Below, in pieces: positions 7,836 to 13,136 of a DNA stretch of 13,136 nt (positions are counted from its first letter, which is position 1; every line of letters starts with the position of its first letter). The DNA lies in NCBI GenBank assembly GCA_964555935.1, contig CAZKUN010000246.1, positions 1 to 13,136 on the forward strand, given 5' to 3'. The notes below the pieces were generated by a model. It made no database searches, was not told the origin of the DNA, and saw only the letters and a list, made by a program, of their open reading frames with translations. The position numbers were made by a program, and so were the translations under genes. The stretch comes from CAZKUN01 sp964555935. Lineage in GTDB: Bacteria > Armatimonadota > Zipacnadia > Zipacnadales > VGFC01.

Positions 7836-8633
7836 TTACTGCTGCACCATGAGGTCCATTTTCGCCTGCACGAGCAAGTGGCCCCAAGCGTAAGTGAGCA
7901 ACCGACGACAGACCTGGCCCGCCTGCTGCTCCTGGAACGCGGGGTCTTGCACTCGCTTCAGAGTATTGGGCAGAAGCGTCGTTGCCCACTCCTTAGCCAG
8001 CGATGGCCGTTTCTGCTCGAAGTCCGCGTCCGCCAGTCCCCGAGCCGATTCGAGGAGGGTGGCTACCGCGTCCTGTGATGCGGGTGCTCCGCCTTCAGCT
8101 TGCCCGAGCACCTGCGAGAGCATCTGCGCCAACTGAGGCTTGAACTGCGCCCACTGGTCATCGGGCATCTGCCGCGCCTGGACGATCATGTTGAGGGCAT
8201 TCTCGAGGTGGACGGTCGGCGACCCATGCCAGGCCAACGCCGCTCGCTGTTCCTCTGTGAGCGTTCCCTGCATCTCACCCACGCGCTGCTGGACCAACTC
8301 CTGGTAGCGCGCCTGGATCTGTTGGAGGGGTTGGGCCCTCGGACCAAGCGCCTCCATCGCGGCCTGTTGCGAGACGCCACCGAGCATCAGCGCGCGGAGT
8401 TCAGCGAACGCCGCGGCGACGTCGGGCGTCAAGGTCGTCTCGACCAGCAGCAGAAGCTGCGCCCGCAGCAATGTCGAGAGCTGGTCCGCACTCAGATCCG
8501 CCGAATTGAGCAGCTCCACGTAGGCAAGGTCGTCCCCGGCCTCGGTCAGCTGTTGGGGTGGCTCCAACCCCTGGGACGAGACCGCGCTCACAGCGACCAT
8601 CAGCACGACAGCAACCGTCGTCAGTCTGACCAT
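7836..8633 (-). CDS. Exported helical protein of unknown function with LTxxQ-like motifs
   Basis: 265 residues from ATG 8633, preceded by GGGGAG about 9 nt upstream. A frame extending to 8690 lacks a leader, whereas this start gives a clean signal peptide (MVRLTTVAVVLMVAVSAVSS, cleavage about residue 20, then Q-G-L-E). The mature chain is rich in Gln, Leu and Ala and should be almost entirely alpha-helical. LSADQL (47-52) and LTEEQR (125-130) resemble the LTxxQ motifs of Spy/CpxP-type periplasmic proteins, but the overall match is too weak to assign that family. Only one Cys is visible in the mature chain (near residue 251), and there are no obvious catalytic motifs. It is first in a two-gene minus-strand unit with the phospholipase-C-like gene and diverges from the LamG/methyltransferase gene. 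A chaperone-like or envelope-stress role is speculation. Confidence 0.7.
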   Translation of the reverse strand: MVRLTTVAVVLMVAVSAVSSQGLEPPQQLTEAGDDLAYVELLNSADLSADQLSTLLRAQLLLLVETTLTPDVAAAFAELRALMLGGVSQQAAMEALGPRAQPLQQIQARYQELVQQRVGEMQGTLTEEQRAALAWHGSPTVHLENALNMIVQARQMPDDQWAQFKPQLAQMLSQVLGQAEGGAPASQDAVATLLESARGLADADFEQKRPSLAKEWATTLLPNTLKRVQDPAFQEQQAGQVCRRLLTYAWGHLLVQAKMDLMVQQ

Positions 8634-8725
8634 GTCAGCCCACTCCCCGGGTCTGGTTTGACAGCATGGGTCTCCGTTTCGCCGCCACACGGGGTGACCC
8701 CTCGCTGCGGGTGCAGGTAGGCGCC

Positions 8726-8754
8726 GTGATCGGGCCGAAATGGTGCATTGTCAA
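8726..8754 (-). promoter_or_regulatory. Candidate sigma70-type promoter for the minus-strand pair
   Basis: On the minus strand a perfect TTGACA (8749-8754) is followed after 17 nt by GATCAC (8726-8731), a poor -10 matching TATAAT at three of six positions. It would start transcription roughly 85 nt upstream of ATG 8633. This is low confidence because the -10 is weak. Confidence 0.2.
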
Positions 8755-8761
8755 GCTGACA
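8749..8761. repeat. Inverted repeat TGTCA-AGC-TGACA, operator-like
   Basis: A perfect 5-bp dyad with a 3-nt centre, about 20 nt before ATG 8783 and overlapping the candidate minus-strand -35. Its position would suit a binding site controlling both divergent units, but dyads this short arise by chance. Confidence 0.2.
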
Positions 8762-8782
8762 CTGCTAGTCGGGGGCTACTGT

Positions 8783-11599
8783 ATGAGCGCGTTCCAACGC
8801 ACCGCATGCATTGCCGCGCTGGCCATCTGTTGGGTGGCCGCTGCATCGGCCGATCCGGCGCCCATCCATGAGTGGCATTTGGGTGAGGGCTCGATCACAG
8901 GCAAGACGCTCCGGGCCGCCGTCGGAGGTGTCTCCGGCAGCATCGAGGGCGACGTGCAGAAGTTCCGCGCGCCATCCTCGGTTGACTTCGCTGGAACAGG
9001 TCACGTTCTGCTTGCAGCAAAGGGGCAACACGTCGAGTTGCCCCAACAGGAGCTGACCGCCGAGGCGTGGGTCTGCCTGCGCGCGGCGGGCGAGTGGGGC
9101 GGCTTCGTCGGATACGTTCAGGACAATGGCGCTTACGAGAAGGGGTGGGTGCTCGGCAACCGTCAATCGCGATTCTCGATGGCGCTTTCGAGCGTTGGCG
9201 CGGATGATGGCGATGGTCTGCTCACCTACCTCTCCGCCGACCGAGACATTCCGTTGCGTAAGTGGAGCCACGTCGTCGGCACCTACGACGGCGCGCGCCT
9301 CTGCGTCTACGTTGACGGCGAGTTGGCGGGCTCAACCGACGCGCATTCGGGCGACATCCTCTACGACGACACGGACTTCGTTCTCGCCGCCTACAAGGAC
9401 GATAACGAGTTCTTCCCGGTCGATGGGGCCATCGAGTCGGTGGCCATCTACGACGTGGCGCTCACCGATGAGCAGGTGATGGCTCGATACGATGCGACGC
9501 GCGAGCGATTCGCCGACGCGGATCCGCTCCCATTGGCGCCAGGCGACATGCCGGAACCAATGCTCATCGACGGCCCGCGCATCACGTTCGAAAACCAGCG
9601 CGACGCCATCATCGAGTGGAACTCGCGAGAGCCGACTCCCTCCATTGTGGAATACCGGGCTGCGGATGTCGGCGAGCCAGTCGTCCGTCGCGACGCACGA
9701 CCGAAGCGCCGCCACAGCGTGCGTTTGCAGAACCTCCCTCGAGACACCGAGCACGTGTTTCGCATTCGAGTCGGGGCTGATGGGGAAGCGACCGACGAGT
9801 ACTCGCTCAACACGGAATTCGACTTCAGCGTCCCGGACCTGCGTGGCGGGGCCAGGCCCTTCCCGGAGGATGATCTGTCGGAGGCGTTCGCGAGAGCGGC
9901 TCGCCACATCCTCAAGACCACCGGCATTGACCGGGGCTATTGCATCGACTACGGGTGTGGCGAGGGGCGCCTGGCGTTTGAGATCGCAAAGCGATCGAAG
10001 CTACAGGTGGTCGGCGTGTCCACCGACCTCGGGGCGATCAAGCGAGGCCGGCGCGCTCTGCTCGAGTCAGGCAATTACGGCGGGCGCATCACGTTGCGCC
10101 ACGTTGACTCCCTCGATACGCTGCCATTCCCCGACATGTGCGCGAACCTGATTGTCTCGGGTGAGGCAGTGTCAGCCGGTCAAGCGATCGGGTCGACGGA
10201 TGAGGTCCGGCGGAAGCTGCGCGCCGACGGTGGCGCTGCGCTCATCGGCCCCCTGCAAGGCCAAGGGAGCAAGTGGCTGAGTGTCGGCAGACTCAATCCC
10301 CTCGAAGGCGCGGGCGACTGGCCGCATGCCTACGGCACGACAGGGCAGACCGTCAACTCGGGCGATGAACTGGTGGTGGGCACGGCGGGCGAGACGCTCG
10401 AGGTGCAGTGGTTCGGCTTGCCCGGCCCCAACGCGATGATCGATCGGCAGGTGCGAATGCAGGGGCCGGTCTCCGCGGCGGGACGCGTCTACACGCAGGG
10501 CAACAATCGCGTCATTGCCCAGGACGCCTACAACGGGACGATCATCTGGTCGATGGAGATCCCGCACCTGCGCCGGACCAACATCCCGCGCAACACGGGC
10601 AACGTCTGCTGCAACCGCGAATCACTGTTCGTTGCCGCGCGCGACCACTGCTGGGTGCTCGACGGAGCCACGGGAGCGCTTACCGACAGCTTCCACGTGA
10701 CGGGCGACGAGAGCGACACGCGCTACGACTGGGGATACGTGGCCGTCGACGGAGACACGCTGTTCGGCAGCGCGGTCCGGCGCGGGAACATGGAAGACGG
10801 ATACGTTGGGCCCCAATACTGGTTCGACACGCACTCCGGCACCAGCACGTTCAGCGTTTGCAGCGACGCGCTCTTCGCCAACCGCCTTGACGGCGAGCGC
10901 CGGTGGACTTACGAAGGCGGGCTCATCGTTAACCCAACAATCTCGATGAGCGATGGACGGATTGTGTTCGTCGAAGCGCGTGGCGACGACGCGCTGGACG
11001 CGCCGGGCCGTCAGCTTGGGGCCGAGATCTGGACCAACGCATGGTTGGTTGCCCTGGACGCGAGCACTGGTCAGTTGGCGTGGGAGACAAAGCTCGACGT
11101 GCCCCAGCAACCGATCGTGACATACGTTGTCTGCCACGATGGACTGGCGTGCCTCATGATGTCATACGCGGGGAAGTACGACGTGCAGATGGTCAAGCTG
11201 GCCGATGGCACCTCGGCGTGGCGCGCGGAGCACGCGTGGCGTTCGGACAACCATGGACACCACATACAGCACCCCGTGGTCGCGCAGGGCCGCCTGTTCC
11301 TGGAGCCCAACATCTACGAGTGGACTTCCGGCGAACCGGTCGACATCCAGTTCCCCGCGATTAACAAGTGCGGGACCATCGGCGGCGCGGCCAACCTGCT
11401 GCATTACCGGGACTTCAACGACGAGGTCTGGGACCTCACGACCGATATCCAAAGCGAGTTCAACAAGCTGAGATCGAACTGCTGGGTGGGGATGATCTCG
11501 GGCAGCGGGCTGCTCATGTCGCCGGAGTCCGGCGGCGGGTGCGGGTGCGGCTGGCCGATCTACACGTCGCTCACATACCGATCGAAGGACGACTACTGA
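8783..11599 (+). CDS. Exported LamG / FN3-like / methyltransferase-like / beta-propeller protein
   Basis: 938 residues from ATG 8783, the start that gives a signal peptide (MSAFQRTACIAALAICWVAA, cleavage A-S-A23/D24). Residues 24-240 are a LamG-type jelly roll (AEAWVCLR, WSHVVGTYDG, VYVDGELAGS, GAIESVAIYDVALTDEQV). About 264-350 is FN3-like. About 365-505 has a Rossmann methyltransferase signature (YCIDYGCGEGRLAFEIA; D389, G391, G393, G395). The acidic ribose-binding residue expected after VVGV is Ser (S413), so SAM binding is doubtful. From about 505 to the end is PQQ-type propeller (AYNGTIIWSMEIP, DASTGQLAWETKL). Conserved-looking cysteines sit at C863, C900 and the C-terminal C920-G-C922. 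This region matches my memory of the C-terminal half of planctomycete propeller/methyltransferase proteins. The downstream gene overlaps by one base and resembles the other half. Redox, ligand-binding or scaffold roles are all open. Confidence 0.85.
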   Translation: MSAFQRTACIAALAICWVAAASADPAPIHEWHLGEGSITGKTLRAAVGGVSGSIEGDVQKFRAPSSVDFAGTGHVLLAAKGQHVELPQQELTAEAWVCLRAAGEWGGFVGYVQDNGAYEKGWVLGNRQSRFSMALSSVGADDGDGLLTYLSADRDIPLRKWSHVVGTYDGARLCVYVDGELAGSTDAHSGDILYDDTDFVLAAYKDDNEFFPVDGAIESVAIYDVALTDEQVMARYDATRERFADADPLPLAPGDMPEPMLIDGPRITFENQRDAIIEWNSREPTPSIVEYRAADVGEPVVRRDARPKRRHSVRLQNLPRDTEHVFRIRVGADGEATDEYSLNTEFDFSVPDLRGGARPFPEDDLSEAFARAARHILKTTGIDRGYCIDYGCGEGRLAFEIAKRSKLQVVGVSTDLGAIKRGRRALLESGNYGGRITLRHVDSLDTLPFPDMCANLIVSGEAVSAGQAIGSTDEVRRKLRADGGAALIGPLQGQGSKWLSVGRLNPLEGAGDWPHAYGTTGQTVNSGDELVVGTAGETLEVQWFGLPGPNAMIDRQVRMQGPVSAAGRVYTQGNNRVIAQDAYNGTIIWSMEIPHLRRTNIPRNTGNVCCNRESLFVAARDHCWVLDGATGALTDSFHVTGDESDTRYDWGYVAVDGDTLFGSAVRRGNMEDGYVGPQYWFDTHSGTSTFSVCSDALFANRLDGERRWTYEGGLIVNPTISMSDGRIVFVEARGDDALDAPGRQLGAEIWTNAWLVALDASTGQLAWETKLDVPQQPIVTYVVCHDGLACLMMSYAGKYDVQMVKLADGTSAWRAEHAWRSDNHGHHIQHPVVAQGRLFLEPNIYEWTSGEPVDIQFPAINKCGTIGGAANLLHYRDFNDEVWDLTTDIQSEFNKLRSNCWVGMISGSGLLMSPESGGGCGCGWPIYTSLTYRSKDDY

Positions 11600-11601
11600 T
11601 G
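11584..11601 (+). promoter_or_regulatory. Translational coupling junction (TGATG) with GAAGGA ribosome-binding site
   Basis: The TGA of the upstream gene (11597-11599) shares its A with the next ATG (11599-11601). GAAGGA (11584-11589), inside the upstream coding sequence, is 9 nt before this ATG. The arrangement indicates coupled translation and near-equal output of the two proteins. Confidence 0.85.
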
Positions 11602-12951
11602 CGCGCTATCCACCTCATGGGCATGGCGCTGATCGTGGCGACATTCGCCCCGGCCCAAGATGTCGGCGACGACTGGCCAACCTACAATCAGGACGCGCGG
11701 CGCAGCGCCGTATCGTCAGGGGCGCTCGACGCTGCGTCGCTGGAGCAGGCGTGGGTCTTCGCCCCGGCGACGCCCGCCCAGCCCGCGTGGCCGGGCCCGG
11801 CGGAGCGAGACTACTACGGCACTCCGAACATCAACAACGAGGACCGTCTCGACTTCGACTCCGTCTACCACGTAGCGGCCGTCGGCGACTCCGTGTTCGT
11901 GCCGAGTTCAGGCGAGGATTCGATGCGATGCCTCGACGCGCGGACGGGCGAGAGCCGGTGGGCATTCACCACCGACGGTCCCGTGCGGTTCGCGCCCCAT
12001 GTGGTTGACGGTAAGGTCTACTTCGGGTCCGACGATGGGCGCGTCTACTGCGTGCGGGCCTCGGATGGTCAGCTCATATGGAAGCAGAACCTCGCGCCAA
12101 AGAGCCACTTCGTGCCCAGCGACGGGAAGTTCGTGTCGCTCTGGCCGAACCGCACCGGGGTGATCGTCAGCGACGGCGCCGTCTACTGCGCGGTGGGCGT
12201 GTTCCCGTCCGAGGGCGTCTATGTCTGCGCGCTGGACGCGGAGACGGGCGAGCGGGCGGGCGACGGCAGGTACTGCGACCGCTACACGGACATGTCGCTC
12301 CAGGGCTACATCCTGGCATCGGCCCAGCATCTCTTCATCCCAGGCGGCCGGGCGGGTCCGTGGCTGTTCGATCGGGCAACCGGCAAGCGCCAGGCACAGC
12401 TCGGAGGCGGCGGGGGGACATACGCGCTCGTGACGGCGGGCGACTCGATCATCTACGGGCCAGGGCGCAACACGCCGGTCCTCGAGGAATTCGGCAGCGA
12501 GGCGCGTGATCGTCTTGCGGTGTTCCCGGGCGCGAAGCACATCGTCGTGACCCCAGCCCGCTCGTACATCAGCACTAAGACGGAGCTGTTCGCGCTCGAC
12601 CGCGAGCGGTGGATGACGCTCGGCCGCGAGCTAGCACAGGCGTCCGAGGCCCTGGAGGCCCTCGAGAAGGACACGTCGGAGCACAAGGCCCTCACAGAGA
12701 AGATCGCGGGGCTGGGCGAGGAGCGAGAGGCCTGCGCGAAATGGCGGATTGAGGCAACCTACCCCGACGCTCTCATTCTGGTCGGCGACCACGTCATCGC
12801 CGGCGGAACGAACTCCGTCGTGGCTGTGAACTCGTCGGATGGCGCGCAAGTGTGGCAGGCCGACGTGGATGGGACCGTCAAGGGCCTCGCCGCCGCGAGA
12901 GGACGTTTGCTGGTCAGCACGGATGCGCGGCGACTTTACTGTTTCGATTAG
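11599..12951 (+). CDS. Exported PQQ-type beta-propeller protein with helical insertion
   Basis: 450 residues. The ATG at 11599, inside the upstream stop, opens a signal peptide (MRAIHLMGMALIVATFAPA, cleavage about A19/Q20). The mature chain starts DDWPTYNQDARRSAVSSGAL, the typical entry of PQQ-like (BamB/quinoprotein-dehydrogenase-type) propellers. Blade motifs follow: DARTGESRWAF, DGKVYFGSDDGRVYCV, RASDGQLIWKQ, DAETGERAGDG, DRATGKRQAQL and NSSDGAQVWQADV. Residues about 335-388 interrupt the propeller with a charged, probably coiled-coil hairpin (ERWMTLGREL through EEREACAKW) before the last blade (LILVGDHVIAGG). The end, LLVSTDARRLYCFD, is a complete blade strand. I see no residues proving PQQ binding or dehydrogenase activity. 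Compared with the single-chain planctomycete propeller/methyltransferase proteins I recall, this corresponds to their N-terminal half, encoded here downstream of the C-terminal half. A stable complex with the upstream protein is inferred. Confidence 0.88.
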   Translation: MRAIHLMGMALIVATFAPAQDVGDDWPTYNQDARRSAVSSGALDAASLEQAWVFAPATPAQPAWPGPAERDYYGTPNINNEDRLDFDSVYHVAAVGDSVFVPSSGEDSMRCLDARTGESRWAFTTDGPVRFAPHVVDGKVYFGSDDGRVYCVRASDGQLIWKQNLAPKSHFVPSDGKFVSLWPNRTGVIVSDGAVYCAVGVFPSEGVYVCALDAETGERAGDGRYCDRYTDMSLQGYILASAQHLFIPGGRAGPWLFDRATGKRQAQLGGGGGTYALVTAGDSIIYGPGRNTPVLEEFGSEARDRLAVFPGAKHIVVTPARSYISTKTELFALDRERWMTLGRELAQASEALEALEKDTSEHKALTEKIAGLGEEREACAKWRIEATYPDALILVGDHVIAGGTNSVVAVNSSDGAQVWQADVDGTVKGLAAARGRLLVSTDARRLYCFD

Positions 12952-12966
12952 CCGGGCTCAGTCGAA
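12943..12966. terminator. Hairpin spanning both convergent stop codons, candidate bidirectional terminator
   Basis: TTCGA (12943-12947) pairs with TCGAA (12962-12966). Pairing continues inward through T12948-G12961, T12949-A12960 and AGC (12950-12952) with GCT (12956-12958), leaving a CGG loop and one bulged C. The TAG of the propeller gene (12949-12951) and the minus-strand TGA (12958-12960) both lie in the stem. A competing outer repeat, CTGTTTC (12939-12945) with GAAACAG (12972-12978), also exists. There is no T-tract on either strand, so it is not a canonical intrinsic terminator. Confidence 0.4.
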
Positions 12967-13136
12967 CCAGTGAAACAGCCCATGTTCCCATGCGATTCTG
13001 GATGCGTCGTAGTATGACTGGTGTGATTCTCCGGCATCGGCCCAGACCGAATCGAGCACACCGTGTTGCAGCGTGCCTAGTTTCAGGTAGGCGTTGTTGA
13101 CGTCGGTGATCTCAAGCTCGCCCCGGCCTGATGGCA
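12958..13136 (-). CDS. Sugar-1-phosphate nucleotidyltransferase, C-terminal fragment (5' end beyond the window)
   Basis: The last 58 residues and the stop codon of a minus-strand gene are visible; the rest lies beyond the right edge. They begin P-S-G-R and contain GELEITDVNNAYLKLGTL followed by VWADAGES. These two blocks match the C-terminal part of glucose-1-phosphate thymidylyltransferase-type enzymes (RmlA/RfbA family), where G-E-L-E-I-T-D-V-N and W-x-D-A-G-x-x recur near the sugar and magnesium site. The enzyme would make an NDP-sugar such as dTDP-glucose for cell-envelope polysaccharide. The exact sugar and nucleotide cannot be read from this fragment, so no symbol is given. It ends 6 nt from the propeller gene on the opposite strand, with both stops in one hairpin. 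Confidence 0.82.
   Translation of the reverse strand, partial: PSGRGELEITDVNNAYLKLGTLQHGVLDSVWADAGESHQSYYDASRIAWEHGLFHWFD

Larger units (their letters stand above)
8634..8782. other. Divergent intergenic region (149 nt)
   Basis: The only sizeable non-coding stretch. It separates the minus-strand helical-protein gene from the plus-strand LamG/methyltransferase gene, so promoters for both should lie here. A plus-strand TTGACA occurs at 8658-8663 but has no recognisable -10 at proper spacing. GGGGG at 8771-8775 is the likely ribosome-binding site for ATG 8783. A plus-strand frame opens at 8666, but its first 39 residues carry no leader, and a signal peptide starts exactly at 8783. Confidence 0.6.

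Noticed and set aside
7801..7989. N-terminal extension of the zinc-enzyme gene
   Set aside because: It overlaps the neighbouring coding sequence out of frame and precedes an intact signal peptide that starts at 7800.
8658..8686. Plus-strand promoter starting with TTGACA at 8658
   Set aside because: The region 16-18 nt downstream is GC-rich (GCCGCC) with no -10-like hexamer.
8100..8720. 206-residue plus-strand open frame opposite the helical-protein gene
   Set aside because: The minus-strand reading has a signal peptide and a ribosome-binding site. This frame is rich in Arg, Leu and His with no domain, typical of a complement-strand shadow.
8666..8782. N-terminal extension of the LamG/methyltransferase gene
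   Set aside because: The 39 added residues carry no leader and would make the signal peptide internal; GGGGG before 8783 supports the shorter start.

Overview
The window is about 13.1 kb of GC-rich, densely coding bacterial DNA. Sulfatases, secreted multidomain proteins with LamG, FN3-like and PQQ-type propeller modules, a Tat-exported enzyme and a large TIM-barrel glycoside-hydrolase-like protein point to a polysaccharide-degrading bacterium of the Planctomycetota or a related PVC-type lineage. This lineage call rests on gene content only; there is no rRNA or other marker gene.

Left block (1-6200, + strand) looks like one operon. It has a glycoside-hydrolase-like protein, probably cut at its N terminus by the window edge. 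A leaderless sulfatase follows, then a Tat-exported sulfatase with an unusual C-I-C-S-R active-site motif and a C-terminal beta-sandwich. Last is a 92-residue lipoprotein with a five-fold acidic octapeptide tail. Spacings are 54, 12 and 32 nt, and the last two genes have strong Shine-Dalgarno sites. The block fits degradation of a sulfated glycan, with desulfation in both the envelope and the cytoplasm.

Middle block (6208-8633, - strand) is a two-gene unit converging on the lipoprotein: an exported helical protein of unknown function with LTxxQ-like motifs, then an exported 530-residue protein with the zinc-site spacing of phospholipase C / S1-P1 nucleases.

Right block (8783-12951, + strand) is divergent from the middle block across a 149-nt spacer. 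Its two genes are joined by a TGATG stop/start overlap. The first encodes a signal peptide, LamG, FN3-like domain, Rossmann methyltransferase-like domain and beta-propeller with a C-terminal CxC. The second encodes a PQQ-type propeller with a helical insertion. As I recall it, these two proteins are the two halves of what is usually one polypeptide in planctomycetes, here split and in reversed order. This is the most unusual feature of the window.

The right edge (12958-13136, - strand) holds the C-terminal end of a sugar-1-phosphate nucleotidyltransferase. Both convergent junctions are only 6-7 nt long and place both stop codons inside an inverted repeat.

No RNA gene, CRISPR array, insertion sequence, attachment site or origin was seen. 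No intergenic stretch exceeds 149 nt.
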